Positions 34,633 to 45,350 are shown, counted from the first letter of the stretch. The stretch is DNA of 64,000 bases from Cyclobacteriaceae bacterium (GCA_016787725.1 JAEUTZ010000021.1:496001-560000), one strand, 5' to 3'. Notes: generated from the letters alone by a model not told the origin. Numbers and translations are program-made.

Positions 34633-37428
34633 TTATTTCTTCTCAGCGGCTTTCTCTTTTGCTTTAGCAAAATCGCCTGCCATTACAATCGAGATGTTTT
34701 CATAGCGCAATGTTTTTTTAATGGCGGAATTGATTTCAGAATGAGTAAGTGCCAGAACTTTCTTTTCCAACGCCTCATCCCAGGAGTAATCGCGGCCGTT
34801 GAACAAATAATTATTTAGTGTGGAGGCTACAGATCCATCTTGAGCACGGTTAATAGAATTGGCCTGCATCCATCCGGATTTAGCAGCAACCACTTCCTCT
34901 TCGGTAAAACCTTCGTTAATGGCCTTAAGAATCTCTTCTTTGAACACTTCCTCCAGGCGTGCTCCGTTTTCAGGGGCGTAAATAGCATATGCACTAAATG
35001 ATCCAACATTATCAAGTGTGCCGGCAAAGAAGTTAGAACCCACACCATAACTCAGGCCTTCTTTCCCGCGAATCCGCGAAAACAACCGCGAGGCTGTGCC
35101 GCCTCCCAGCATGTAGTGGCCCAATACCAGGGCGGGGTAATCTGGATTTGTGTCATTGAACTCCCAACTGTATTGTGCTGTCATGAAAGCGTTGGCTTTG
35201 TCTGGGGTTTCAATCTTTTCATTGATAGGCTGAACGGGTTTGATCCTGGCCTCCAAACGTTTAAAGTTTGCTGGACTCTTCCAGGTGCCGAACAACTGCG
35301 TGGTGAGCCCACCGATTTCGGCTGCGTCAAAATCACCAACCACAGAGAGAGTGGCATTGTTGGTTCCATAAAAATCTTTATGAAATTTTTTTACATCTTC
35401 CAGCTTCAGATTTTTTATAGCGTCAATGGATTCATCAAAACTTTCGGCATAGCGTGGATCGCCTTTGGAGTAAGGTGATGTGTATTTTGATATCCGGTTA
35501 AAAGCAACTGCGGTGGGCTCTCTCCGCTGTGATTCAATTCCGGCAATGGATTCGCTCTTCAGTTTTTCAAATTCATCCGTTGGGAATGAAGGCTCCTTTA
35601 AGATTTGTTCTATTAGCTTAATTACCTCGGGCAGGTTGGGCCGAGTGGTTTCAATATTCACCGCAACAGAAGTAGCGCCACCAAAAAAATTAACCCGAGC
35701 CTTCAATCGGTCAAATTCATCTTTTATTTGCTGACGCGTGAGTTTGGTGGTGCCTTTGTCTAACATGCGAGCTGCGAATTGCCCTGCAGTTCCTTTATTC
35801 TGAAGATTATGTTCATCACCAAAGCGCAACGTGAACCGTGCTTGCACTGATTCACCACGGGTTTTCTTGTGCAGCAAAGCTGTTTTCATTCCATTAGGAG
35901 CAACGTTGCGCACCGTGCGGGCTTCAATGTTAGCTGGGGAGGGATCAAAGGCTTCACCCTCGGAGACTGCCGCTTTTCCCTTATAATCTTTCACCAATTC
36001 GTCTACATTGGGCTCAGAGGGAATTTCTGCACGCACCGGTTTGTTGTCGGGAACAAACATACCTACCACCCGGTTGTCTTCTTTAAAATAGTAATTGGCT
36101 ACCCGTTGAACATCTTCCGGAGTAACTTTTTCGAGTTGGTCCCGATACAGGAAGAACAACCTCCAATCACCCATGGAAATAAACTCACTCATCAGAATGC
36201 CAACCCGATCAGGGTTATTAAAATTTAATTCAATTTGTTTTAATAAAGCCGTCTTGGCCCGGTCCACTTCTTCTTTGGAAGGTGGATTTGTGGCCAGTTC
36301 ATTAAATGTTTGTATCATTGATTTTCTAGCGTCCTCAATCGAATTTTCCTTGGGTACTTGAGCAAAAACCAGGGTAACGCCTGGCTCTTTTAATTGGAAG
36401 GGCCATGAGAAGACAGAGGTAGCCTTTTTGGTATCCACCAGAGATTTATAGATGCGGCCCGAAGGAGCGTTGGATAATACTTCCATTAACACACTGATCG
36501 GTGCATAATCCGGATGGGTACCGGAACAAATTTTATGCAGAACGGATAGCCATTGTACATCACCCACCCGTCTTACAGTTACAGTACGTTCGCCATCCTG
36601 AACCGGATCTCGGGTATAGAAGGTACTTAACTCACGGATTGGTTTTTGAATCGGTCCGAAATATTCATTTACCATGTTAAGTGTTTTGGATTCTTCAAAT
36701 TTTCCAGCCACCACCAGCACAGCGTTATCAGGCTGATAGTACTTTTTATAGAAGGCCTGAAGCCGGTCAATAGATACATTTTCAATATCTGCCCGTGAGC
36801 CGATGGTGGATTTTCCGTAATTATGCCACTCAAATGCAGTGGCCATGGTACGCTGCCACAATACCCGTATGGGATTATTCTCACCGGATTCAAACTCGTT
36901 TCGCACCACAGTCATTTCACTGTCCAGATCTTTTTTTGCTATGAATGAATTCACCATCCGGTCAGCTTCCATCTCCAGTGCCCACTTCAGATTTTCATCT
37001 GTAGCCGAAAGAATTTCAAAATAATTAGTGCGGTCAAACGAGGTGGTGCCATTAAAATTTCCACCGCGGTCTTCTAACTCTTTCATAATATTCATTGGAT
37101 ATTTAGGCGTCCCTTTGAACACAAGATGTTCCAGCAGGTGAGCCATGCCCGTTTCCCCATAGTTTTCATGTTTGGAACCAACGAGGTAAGTTACATTCAC
37201 AGTAAAAGTCTGTTTGGATTGATCGGGAAACAACAACACACGAAGCCCGTTGGCCAACCTGTATTCGGTAATACCTTCAACAGAGGTAATTTTAACGGGA
37301 GGAGGGACCAGGATTTTTTCCTCCACCGATGGACTCTCTGGCTTGTTGCTCGTTGCTTTTCTTTTCTGCGCAAAAACCTGCGTTACAAAAAGAATCAAAA
37401 CAGCACATGCTGCTACACGGTATTTCAT
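34633..37428 (-). CDS. Exported M16-family zinc peptidase, two-module form
   Basis: 931 residues. A signal peptide ends near TQVFAQ. The inverted zinc motif HxxEH is present in GMAHLLEHLVFKGT in the N-terminal module, with the downstream Glu in the NEFESGE stretch. The second module lacks the zinc motif, as is usual for the fused form. Pitrilysin/insulinase-like peptidases of this type degrade peptides in the periplasm. Confidence 0.92.
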   Translation of the reverse strand: MKYRVAACAVLILFVTQVFAQKRKATSNKPESPSVEEKILVPPPVKITSVEGITEYRLANGLRVLLFPDQSKQTFTVNVTYLVGSKHENYGETGMAHLLEHLVFKGTPKYPMNIMKELEDRGGNFNGTTSFDRTNYFEILSATDENLKWALEMEADRMVNSFIAKKDLDSEMTVVRNEFESGENNPIRVLWQRTMATAFEWHNYGKSTIGSRADIENVSIDRLQAFYKKYYQPDNAVLVVAGKFEESKTLNMVNEYFGPIQKPIRELSTFYTRDPVQDGERTVTVRRVGDVQWLSVLHKICSGTHPDYAPISVLMEVLSNAPSGRIYKSLVDTKKATSVFSWPFQLKEPGVTLVFAQVPKENSIEDARKSMIQTFNELATNPPSKEEVDRAKTALLKQIELNFNNPDRVGILMSEFISMGDWRLFFLYRDQLEKVTPEDVQRVANYYFKEDNRVVGMFVPDNKPVRAEIPSEPNVDELVKDYKGKAAVSEGEAFDPSPANIEARTVRNVAPNGMKTALLHKKTRGESVQARFTLRFGDEHNLQNKGTAGQFAARMLDKGTTKLTRQQIKDEFDRLKARVNFFGGATSVAVNIETTRPNLPEVIKLIEQILKEPSFPTDEFEKLKSESIAGIESQRREPTAVAFNRISKYTSPYSKGDPRYAESFDESIDAIKNLKLEDVKKFHKDFYGTNNATLSVVGDFDAAEIGGLTTQLFGTWKSPANFKRLEARIKPVQPINEKIETPDKANAFMTAQYSWEFNDTNPDYPALVLGHYMLGGGTASRLFSRIRGKEGLSYGVGSNFFAGTLDNVGSFSAYAIYAPENGARLEEVFKEEILKAINEGFTEEEVVAAKSGWMQANSINRAQDGSVASTLNNYLFNGRDYSWDEALEKKVLALTHSEINSAIKKTLRYENISIVMAGDFAKAKEKAAEKK

Positions 37429-37633
37429 AGGTAATATTAAGTTGATGAGATTGGAATTTAAGCGAAGCCGCCCGGAATCACAAGTATTTCAGGGGGCTGA
37501 TTGCGAAAAAATTGAGAAAGCATAGCTGGAGCTTAAGAATCCAACAACGCTTCCAGGTCACTATTTATGCAGCAAGCCGCCTATGCTTAACATCTTTCGT
37601 CTGGTACCGATAGTTATCTTTGCACCTTTCTTC

Positions 37634-38866
37634 ATGACCCGCGGCCAGTACGTTTTATTGATTCTCATTCTTGGGGCCCTTTCCACCATCAGTCCGTTTT
37701 CGATTGACATGTACCTGCCGGGGTTTCCGGCCATCGCCAGCGATTTGGGCGTTAGCATTGCGCAGGTACAATTGTCGCTTACGGCTTACCTCATTGGCAT
37801 TGCCATCGGGCAATTGGTTTACGGACCCATGCTCGATCGCTTCGGTAGAAAGAAACCGTTGTACATCGGGTTGGTGATCTACATCATCAGCTCGGTGATT
37901 TGTGCCTTCTCCACTTCATTACAATCGCTGGTAGTGATGCGTTTCTTGCAGGCCCTGGGCGGGTGTGCAGGCATGGTGGCGGCACAGACGTTGGTTCGGG
38001 ATCTGTTTCCGGCACGCAAAACCGCCCAGGCATTTTCTTCCATCATTCTGGTGATTGCTGTTTCACCTATGATTGCCCCCACCGTGGGCGGCTACATCAC
38101 CACGGCTTACGGATGGCCTGCTGTGTTTATGGTGTTAACACTCCTTACGTTTCTGATTTTATTAGCCGCTTACTTCCTCTTGCCTGAAGGTAAGCCGGCC
38201 GATCCCGAAATTTCCTTGAAGCTCCCTGCTATCCTTTCCAATTTTGCATTGGTATTGAAGCAGCCGCAGTTCATCATGTATGCCGTGGCCGGTGGTATTG
38301 CCATGTCGGCTCCGTTTGCGTACATCGCTGCCTCGGCCGATGTGTTTTTAAATTTGTTCCAGGCCACCGAGCGCCAGTACGGTTGGATCTTTGCCTTTGT
38401 GGCTTCGGGCATGATTGGGTCAGCTCAATTCAATCATCTGTTATTGAAAAGATTCACCAGTCAACAATTGGTAAAGTACGCGCTGATGTACCAGACTACC
38501 GTAGGGATGATTTTGGTGATGGGGGTAGTATTGGACTGGTTTAACCTGATCGGGCTTACGATCTGTATTTTTTTGTTCGTGTTAGGTCAGGGTCTGGCGG
38601 GGCCCAACAGCTCGGCATTGGCGCTGGCTCCGTTTACCAAACATGCGGGCAGTGCTGCCTCATTGCTCGGCAGTTTCAGAATGCTGGTGGGTGGATTGAT
38701 TACCGTGGTGGTCAGTGCCTGGCACGATGGCACCGCCTTGCCCATGGTGGCGGGTATGACCTTTGTTGTTATCCTGGGCGGAATCATTTTGGCGACCGCC
38801 AACGTAGTGGTGCGGTACCGTGCCCGCAAGCGCGTAGTGGAAGATGAGCCGGCCGTTTTACTTTAA
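37634..38866 (+). CDS. MFS efflux transporter, Bcr/CflA type
   Basis: About 410 residues with twelve predicted transmembrane helices. The start is placed at MTRGQYVLLILILGALSTISPFSIDMYLPGFP (the frame is open 17 codons further upstream). The conserved FSIDMYLPGFPAIA opening, the MFS loop DRFGRKKPLYIG and FLQALGGCAGMVAAQTLVRDLF are characteristic of the Bcr/CflA multidrug-export subfamily. Substrate unknown. Confidence 0.92.
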   Translation: MTRGQYVLLILILGALSTISPFSIDMYLPGFPAIASDLGVSIAQVQLSLTAYLIGIAIGQLVYGPMLDRFGRKKPLYIGLVIYIISSVICAFSTSLQSLVVMRFLQALGGCAGMVAAQTLVRDLFPARKTAQAFSSIILVIAVSPMIAPTVGGYITTAYGWPAVFMVLTLLTFLILLAAYFLLPEGKPADPEISLKLPAILSNFALVLKQPQFIMYAVAGGIAMSAPFAYIAASADVFLNLFQATERQYGWIFAFVASGMIGSAQFNHLLLKRFTSQQLVKYALMYQTTVGMILVMGVVLDWFNLIGLTICIFLFVLGQGLAGPNSSALALAPFTKHAGSAASLLGSFRMLVGGLITVVVSAWHDGTALPMVAGMTFVVILGGIILATANVVVRYRARKRVVEDEPAVLL

Positions 38867-38894
38867 GGTGGCAAGGGTAGGAGTCACCCAAAAT

Positions 38895-38926
38895 AACCTT
38901 GTCGATGCGTTTGCACCAACAAGGTT
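38895..38926. terminator. Probable bidirectional terminator
   Basis: AACCTTGT and ACAAGGTT form a perfect 8-bp stem with a 16-nt loop, followed by TTAT. It lies between the convergent MFS and toroid-protein genes. Confidence 0.6.
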
Positions 38927-38963
38927 TTATGTTCACTTCGTTTCTGTCAGATCAATTCTCCCC

Positions 38964-40268
38964 TTAGTTTTTTCCTAATTCCATCAAGGCGTCAACATCT
39001 TTATTGATGGACAGAATTAGCAAACAGGTAGCGGTACAAAATACCGGACTGGTAATGCAATGGTGGCCGCTCCAACTGCCGTCATCATTCTGAATGCTCA
39101 ACATACGGCCCGATATATTATCATACCAATTCTTCCAGGTAGTGTCTTTGCTGATGATCAACCCTTCGCCAGTTTGCAGGTAGCTGAGAAATTCTTCACC
39201 TCCGTTATTGCCAAATCCCTGCATGACATCTTCCTTTTGTGCCTGCACTTTCGCGGATTGATATACTTCGTAAGCCGTTGAATATTTTATGGCTTCATCT
39301 TCTGCGAAACCAATCTTGCTTAAATTTTCAGCCGTAGCAGGCGCATTGGGCGCAAGGCGGCCATCCTGTTTAGCTTTGGAAATTTCTTCCTCCACTTTGC
39401 GGGCTTCTTTGGCACTGGCCCGGGCCGAACCTGTTACGGAATAGAGCATAATCCCCGCCCCCAGCGCGGTGTTCACATCCCCGGTCTTTGCATTGTAATT
39501 GTTTTTCTGAAAGGCGCGCGATCTTGCTAATCCTTCTGCGTCCACGGCTGCCCCCTGCGCCTGGGCTGCTTCCAGTGCATTACTGGCAAAAGAAGATTGT
39601 AGCACCCCCGCCCAGCCCGATCCACTGGTGCTGCCATTGGGGTCTTGCGCCTGTTGAATTTTTGTTACACACGTGTTCAGGTTTTTCTTTACCCGTGCAT
39701 GGAGCTGAGGCTGATCTTCCAGGTAAGGAATCAGGTTGCAGAGAAACTGAGCCGTTAAGATCACATCAATATTGGCGCCCAACTTGGTCTGTATTTGAGT
39801 GCCCTGAAGGTGCGTGATGTTCAGGTTATCCGGAGTGGTCATTTCAATGGCAGTGAGCAAATAGGTTAACGCTGCGGAGAGTTGTTTTGAATAAGGCCCT
39901 GAATGAAGGGTGGAACCGCTGCGCAGGATCGCCATGGCAACCATGCTGGTTGTGGCCGGATCCGGTTGTACCGCGTGCGGATCCATGACATCCTGCCGGT
40001 GATGACTTCCGGCACCCCAACCGCCATTGGCATTTTGAGCGCGTGCAACCCACGCAAGGCCTTGGTTGATTGCAGTGTTCACCCGCACCGGTGTTTTGTA
40101 TCGAAAACTTGAATCCGAACGTTCTTCACCCATGATGGTGCGGAACACGCACCCCCGCGGAATGCTTTTATAAGTTGTGTAGCGCTTTGTGACTTCCTTC
40201 GTTCGGGAGAAGGAAAGTAAAACCCCAAGGGCCACCAGGCCGAGCAGGGCAATCAGTATTTTTTTCAT
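38964..40268 (-). CDS. Exported alpha/alpha-toroid protein (prenyltransferase/squalene-cyclase-like repeats)
   Basis: 434 residues with an N-terminal signal-anchor (MKKILIALLGLVALGVLLSF). QW-like repeats typical of alpha/alpha-toroid proteins are visible: AQNANGGWGAGSHH near 80, NGSTSGSGWAGV, and SIQNDDGSWSGHHC near the C-terminus. The DxDD or DCTA motifs of real terpene cyclases are absent, so it is probably not a cyclase. It may bind or process a substrate outside the cytoplasm. Low-complexity Ala/Lys stretches separate the repeats. Confidence 0.7.
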   Translation of the reverse strand: MKKILIALLGLVALGVLLSFSRTKEVTKRYTTYKSIPRGCVFRTIMGEERSDSSFRYKTPVRVNTAINQGLAWVARAQNANGGWGAGSHHRQDVMDPHAVQPDPATTSMVAMAILRSGSTLHSGPYSKQLSAALTYLLTAIEMTTPDNLNITHLQGTQIQTKLGANIDVILTAQFLCNLIPYLEDQPQLHARVKKNLNTCVTKIQQAQDPNGSTSGSGWAGVLQSSFASNALEAAQAQGAAVDAEGLARSRAFQKNNYNAKTGDVNTALGAGIMLYSVTGSARASAKEARKVEEEISKAKQDGRLAPNAPATAENLSKIGFAEDEAIKYSTAYEVYQSAKVQAQKEDVMQGFGNNGGEEFLSYLQTGEGLIISKDTTWKNWYDNISGRMLSIQNDDGSWSGHHCITSPVFCTATCLLILSINKDVDALMELGKN

Positions 40269-40439
40269 AATAGATTTTATTTATCCAGATGCAGCTCAAG
40301 AAACAATTCCATAACCGGATGACCTCTTTTTTCAAAGTAGCAAGAACAACTACCACCATAGGGGTTATTACCGGCCGCCTTATTTGAAGTCTGGATTTGC
40401 GATCTGTCCACAATTCCTGTAAATGCCGTAATTTAGGTC

Positions 40440-42029
40440 ATGGTTATACGCTCTGTGAATGTGATAAACAAACTCTTTCTAAGCACGCTTGCGGTATTGA
40501 TTTTGTTTGGTTGCCAGCAACCCTCGCATCAAAACAAATTGATGTTGGCTCGAGAAGGAGGGATCAAACCCCGAAATGTAATTTTCATCTTGACAGACGA
40601 CCATCGGTATGACTTCATGGGCTTCACGGGCAAAGTGCCGTGGTTGAAAACCCCAAACCTGGACCGGCTCGCAAACGAAGGCGCTTACTTTGAAAATGCA
40701 TTTGTAACCACCGCCTTGTGTTCTCCCAGCCGGGCTTCTATTTTAACAGGATTGTTTTCGCACACCCACACGGTAGTTGACAACCTGGCACCGAGTCCGG
40801 ATAGTTTAATTTTCTTTCCACAATATTTACAAGAGGCGGGTTATCAAACCGCTTTCTTTGGCAAATGGCACATGGGTGGAGAAACGGATGCACCGCGACC
40901 AGGCTTTACGCACTGGGAGAGTTTCAAGGGGCAGGGCGTTTATTATAAACCTACCCTGAATATCAATGGCCAACACGTCACCTATTCCGACTCCACGTAC
41001 ATCACGGATCTGTTAACCGAGCACGCGGTCAGTTGGCTGGAGCAACGCGATCCCTCCAAACCGTTTTTTATGTATTTGTCGCACAAAGCAGTGCATTCCG
41101 AATTCGCCCCGGCACAACGTCATGTAAATAAATACCAGGATGAACCCATTTCATTACCACCTTCTTTTCGCACCTCCGATGTGCCGGTGAGCGGGAAGCA
41201 ATCTACCAACCGTGATCTGGAGCGGGAAGTGGGTGGCAAGAAGCCGCTGTCGGGGGCTGAATATTATGGAGAAGGCCGCACTCCGGATTGGCAAAAGATG
41301 CAGCGTGAAAGTTGGCACGGTGTAGACTACATGTATCACGGGGCCATCTCCTTCCCTGATTTTTACAGGCGCTATTGCGAAACCTTGTTGGGTGTGGATG
41401 AAAGTGTGGGCACGGTGCTCGATTACCTGGATAAGAATGGGTTGAGAGAATCTACGTTGGTCATCTACATGGGCGACAACGGATTCTCTTTTGGCGAACA
41501 TGGACTCATCGACAAACGACATTTTTATGAAGAGTCGGCTAAAGTGCCTTTTTTGATTCGTTGTCCGGAGTTGTTTGATGGCAATGCCCGACCGAAGGCC
41601 ATGATTCAAAACATTGATGTGGCACCAACCATTTTGGCAGCAGCCGGTCTTCAGACGCCCAGCCACTTTCAGGGCCAATCGATCTTACCGTTGTTGCAGG
41701 AAGGATCGGCAGTTTGGCGCGATAAAATCTTTTACGAGTATTACTGGGAGTTTGATTTTCCGCAAACGCCCACCATGCATGGGGTGCGCACGGATCGCTA
41801 CAAGTTGATTCGATACCATGGCATTTGGGATACCAACGAATTTTATGATTTGCAGGAAGACCCGCACGAAATGAATAACCTCATTGCCAGTCCCGAACAC
41901 CAGCCGATGATCGAAGCGTTGTCGGCTTCCATTTACGATTGGTTAGAAGAAACCGGGGGCATGCAGATTCCATTGAAGCGCACGGTGAAGCAGCGATTTG
42001 GGGATCATCGCAATCAGGGTACATACTGA
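40440..42029 (+). CDS. Lipoprotein sulfatase (S1 family, Cys-type)
   Basis: 529 residues. The leader ends in LFGC, so it is probably a lipoprotein. The formylglycine signature CSPSRAS is intact (ALCSPSRASILTG), as are the metal-binding NVIFILTDDHRYD, GKWHMGG and YMGDNGF motifs. The Cys must be oxidised to formylglycine by a maturase that is not encoded in the window. Substrates of such Bacteroidota enzymes are usually sulfated polysaccharides. Confidence 0.93.
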   Translation: MVIRSVNVINKLFLSTLAVLILFGCQQPSHQNKLMLAREGGIKPRNVIFILTDDHRYDFMGFTGKVPWLKTPNLDRLANEGAYFENAFVTTALCSPSRASILTGLFSHTHTVVDNLAPSPDSLIFFPQYLQEAGYQTAFFGKWHMGGETDAPRPGFTHWESFKGQGVYYKPTLNINGQHVTYSDSTYITDLLTEHAVSWLEQRDPSKPFFMYLSHKAVHSEFAPAQRHVNKYQDEPISLPPSFRTSDVPVSGKQSTNRDLEREVGGKKPLSGAEYYGEGRTPDWQKMQRESWHGVDYMYHGAISFPDFYRRYCETLLGVDESVGTVLDYLDKNGLRESTLVIYMGDNGFSFGEHGLIDKRHFYEESAKVPFLIRCPELFDGNARPKAMIQNIDVAPTILAAAGLQTPSHFQGQSILPLLQEGSAVWRDKIFYEYYWEFDFPQTPTMHGVRTDRYKLIRYHGIWDTNEFYDLQEDPHEMNNLIASPEHQPMIEALSASIYDWLEETGGMQIPLKRTVKQRFGDHRNQGTY

Positions 42030-42128
42030 CGGAAAATAAGATCCGATGGATTTCCAAAAATTTAGTGGTAATCAAGTGCAACCTTTCCGGAATGGTTCGG
42101 TACTGTCATAAGAGCCAACCCCGCCACC

Positions 42129-44492
42129 ATGCTTAAAAACTACTTCCGCACCGCAATCCGAAATATTGTAAGGAATAAACTTTTCTCATCGCTCAATGTC
42201 CTGGGCCTTGCGTTTGGAATGGGCAGCGCACTGATCATTTTTCTTTGGGTGAAGGATGAATGGTCAGTCGACCGTTTTCACAAAAACTCGTCCCGGCTAT
42301 ACCGGGTGATGGAAAACCAGCGCTATTCAGACGGGCGGGTTTATACATTCGCCTCCACCCCGGGGCCCATGGCGCCCTTTATTAAAGAGAAATTCCCAGA
42401 AATTGAACGGGCTTCACGATTTACCTGGCAGGTGACCAATCTGTTTCAGCACGAAGACAAATCGTTTTATCAGCATGGCCGGTATGCGGATCCGGATTTT
42501 ATTCAGATGTTTGATTTCAACCTGAAGTATGGAGATCCGGCAACGGCCCTCAACGGAAAAAACAACATCATCATCAGCCGCGCAATGGCAACACGGTTCT
42601 TCAATACCGAAGAGGCGGTTGGCAAATTGTTGGTGATGAACACGAATCAAACCTATGTCGTATCAGGTGTATTGGAAACCATCCCCGCTCAAAGTTCCAT
42701 CACCTTCGAATACCTGTTGCCCTTTCAGGTTTTTTGGGATGTTAACAAAGGATGGTTGGATCAATGGGGCAACAACAATATTCACACATACCTCCAGTTG
42801 GCAGCAGGTGTGAATGCATTGGAGTTCGAGAAAAAATTAAAGTACGAAGTCCGTGAACACAACAAGGAGTCCAATGTGGAGTTGTTTATTCAACCGTTTG
42901 GTGATGCTTATCTCCACGGTCAATTTGAAGAAGGGAAGCTAACCGGTGGCCGCATCGAATACGTTCGGATCTTCTTTGTCGTGGCGTTGTTTGTGCTGGC
43001 CATTGCCTGCATTAACTTCATGAACCTGGCCACCGCACAAGCCACCAAACGGGCGAAGGAAGTAGGGTTACGAAAAGTGATTGGAGCCGTACCCCACCAG
43101 GTGTTTCGCCAATTTATGGGCGAATCATTTCTGACTGTATTGCTGGCAGCCGTGCTGGCCTTTGTGCTAGTGGCCTTACTAATCCCCGCATTCAATGACC
43201 TCACCGGAAAACAACTGAGCCTCAACTTACTGGATTATCGCATCCTGCTAATTGCCTTCGGGTTGATTTTCTTCACCTCCTTTTTGGCGGGCAGTTATCC
43301 CGCACTCTTTATCGCTGAATTTAAACCGGTGCAGGTACTGAAAGGACAACTGAAGAGTGGTTCCAATGCCGCCTTTTTCCGAAAGTCACTGGTAGTGGTA
43401 CAATTTAGTTTGTCCATCATCTTAATCATCAGCACAATCGTTGTATATCGGCAAATGGACTATATGCAAAATCGCGACATCGGCTTCGACCGCGAGAATG
43501 TCTTTTATCTCTGGATGGAAGGTAGTGTAGCCCCCAAGTTTGAAACCGTGCGGAACCGGTTGTTGCAGGAACCCGGCATAGAAGGCGTAACCATGTCCAG
43601 TCAATTGCCGATCGATATTGGAAACTCCACCATGGGATTGGAATGGGAAGGGAAAGACCCGGAAACGGAGATCTTGTTCACCAACATCGATGTCGACTAT
43701 GAATTCATTCAAACGATGAAGATGGAAATGGTGGAAGGCCGCCCGTTTGATCGCACCATCATTTCGGATAGTGTGAGTTACATCGTCAATCAGCAGGCAG
43801 CCGAAAAGTTTGGATTTCAAACCGGTACGGCTAATCAGGATTTAACCATGTGGGACCGCAAAGGGAAAATCGTTGGCGTGGTAAAGGATTTCAACTTTGG
43901 GTCGCTGCATGCTGCCATCGAACCGTTGGTGATGCGCATTCCACAGCAGGTCAACTTCGGCTGTATGCTCGTGCGGGCAAAACCGAATGAAACGGCTGCC
44001 GCCTTAAGCGCGGTTGAGAAAATCTGGAAGGAGTATGCACCGGGATACCCCTATAAATACTCCTTCCTCAATCAGGATTGGGAAGAGTTTTACAAGGCCG
44101 AAGGTCAGCGCGGTAAAATTTTCAATGGGTTAGCATTCCTGTCCATCCTCATCTCATGCCTGGGTTTGTTTGGGTTGTCGGCCTACTCGGCCGAACGGAG
44201 AATCAAGGAAATGGGTATACGCAAGGTTCTGGGCGCCTCGGTCACCGGGTTAGTACAACGTATGGGGACGGAGTTTGCTATGCTGGTGGCTCTCGCTGCA
44301 TTAATCGGTTGCCCGGTAGGCTGGTACATCATGGATAGCTGGCTGGGCAATTATCCGTACCGTGTAGAAGTAGGATGGATAACGCTGGTGATCGCCACTG
44401 TAGCCTGTTTGGTCGTGTCGGTAGCCACCGTTACCTATCACTCTCTGAAAGCATCGCTGGTAAATCCGGCTCAGTCGCTTCGGTATGAATGA
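42129..44492 (+). CDS. FtsX/MacB-type ABC permease (stand-alone)
   Basis: 787 residues, the same two-module layout as the permease at 30.1-32.6 kb: opening MLKNYFRTAIRNIVRNKLFSSLNV, first MacB periplasmic domain, helices with INFMNLATAQATKRAKEVGLRKVIGA, second domain, and RRIKEMGIRKVLGASV near the end. The two proteins are paralogues. No ATPase gene is adjacent. It lies 99 bp after the sulfatase on the same strand. Confidence 0.9.
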   Translation: MLKNYFRTAIRNIVRNKLFSSLNVLGLAFGMGSALIIFLWVKDEWSVDRFHKNSSRLYRVMENQRYSDGRVYTFASTPGPMAPFIKEKFPEIERASRFTWQVTNLFQHEDKSFYQHGRYADPDFIQMFDFNLKYGDPATALNGKNNIIISRAMATRFFNTEEAVGKLLVMNTNQTYVVSGVLETIPAQSSITFEYLLPFQVFWDVNKGWLDQWGNNNIHTYLQLAAGVNALEFEKKLKYEVREHNKESNVELFIQPFGDAYLHGQFEEGKLTGGRIEYVRIFFVVALFVLAIACINFMNLATAQATKRAKEVGLRKVIGAVPHQVFRQFMGESFLTVLLAAVLAFVLVALLIPAFNDLTGKQLSLNLLDYRILLIAFGLIFFTSFLAGSYPALFIAEFKPVQVLKGQLKSGSNAAFFRKSLVVVQFSLSIILIISTIVVYRQMDYMQNRDIGFDRENVFYLWMEGSVAPKFETVRNRLLQEPGIEGVTMSSQLPIDIGNSTMGLEWEGKDPETEILFTNIDVDYEFIQTMKMEMVEGRPFDRTIISDSVSYIVNQQAAEKFGFQTGTANQDLTMWDRKGKIVGVVKDFNFGSLHAAIEPLVMRIPQQVNFGCMLVRAKPNETAAALSAVEKIWKEYAPGYPYKYSFLNQDWEEFYKAEGQRGKIFNGLAFLSILISCLGLFGLSAYSAERRIKEMGIRKVLGASVTGLVQRMGTEFAMLVALAALIGCPVGWYIMDSWLGNYPYRVEVGWITLVIATVACLVVSVATVTYHSLKASLVNPAQSLRYE

Positions 44493-45155
44493 TTAAGGTT
44501 GGCTGATTTTCTCAGCCGATAGGGTGAGCCACTTTTTATTTCGTTGTACGAGATACTCAACAGTACCGAAAAAGAAGATCGTATATCCCAGGAGTTCAAT
44601 TCCTTCTTCGGATGCGTTCTTAACCCACCGGTGTGAATCGGTAAAAGTTTCGCCCATCAGGTTGTACCACAGGTAGTGCAAACCATACAAACGCGAGAAG
44701 ATCATCACAATCAGCATTCCGGAAAGCACAAATCCAAAGGCTGGTGTGCGCAAAAATTTTCGGGCCGGTTTCAGAAACGTCTCGTTATTCTGATAAACGA
44801 AGTAAGCGGTCGCACCGGCAATCAGTGCCACGAGCACTTGCCAGGCACCGATAAAAATTGTGTGAAAAAAATTATTGAACTCCCGAACGAGCAGCATCAA
44901 ACAAAAACCACAGGCGGCAATAGCAAACCCGCGCACCTTACGATCGTGCTGGGCAACCACCAGGAAAATAATACTGCTCAGGAAAAGAAAGGTTTGCTGT
45001 AAATATTCGGTGTACGATTTCTCACCAAACTTTTCGTCTGAGCGATCGGAGAGTGAATCCAATAGCATCAGATACCAGATGCCCGCCAGCATAGTGGCGA
45101 ATACGCATATCCGGAGCAGGCAGAACAGGATTGGAGATTCGTGGAGTTTCCGCAT
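44493..45155 (-). CDS. Integral membrane protein of unknown function
   Basis: About 220 residues from the ATG at 45155 (frame open nine codons upstream). Six hydrophobic helices are visible, among them LLRICVFATMLAGIWYLMLL, TFLFLSSIIFLVVAQ, GFAIAACGFCLMLLV, AWQVLVALIAGATAYFVY and AFGFVLSGMLIVMIFSRLYG. A conserved-looking REFNNFF and ASEEGIELLGY recur near membrane borders. I do not recognise the family. Confidence 0.7.
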   Translation of the reverse strand: MRKLHESPILFCLLRICVFATMLAGIWYLMLLDSLSDRSDEKFGEKSYTEYLQQTFLFLSSIIFLVVAQHDRKVRGFAIAACGFCLMLLVREFNNFFHTIFIGAWQVLVALIAGATAYFVYQNNETFLKPARKFLRTPAFGFVLSGMLIVMIFSRLYGLHYLWYNLMGETFTDSHRWVKNASEEGIELLGYTIFFFGTVEYLVQRNKKWLTLSAEKISQP

Positions 45156-45350
45156 GGTCAACGATTGTACATAGTTGGGCAAATTTAAAGATAGGATTTC
45201 GAAGCCTGCAAATGCTTCAATTCATGAAATAATCCAGAAAAAAGGGGGCTGGCATAACTACCAAATTTTGGTGCAGGATGTTTGGCATACCGGTTGCCTA
45301 TCTATTCCCGGAAGGCTTTGGCTTTCTTGTTCAACTAAAACTGCAAGAGT

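Noticed and set aside
41154-41678. 174-codon minus-strand frame opposite the sulfatase
   Set aside because: Antisense shadow; no independent support.
30113-44492. The two FtsX/MacB-type permeases as parts of a shared transport locus
   Set aside because: They are 9.5 kb apart in opposite orientation with unrelated genes between and no ATPase gene. Treated as separate orphan permeases.
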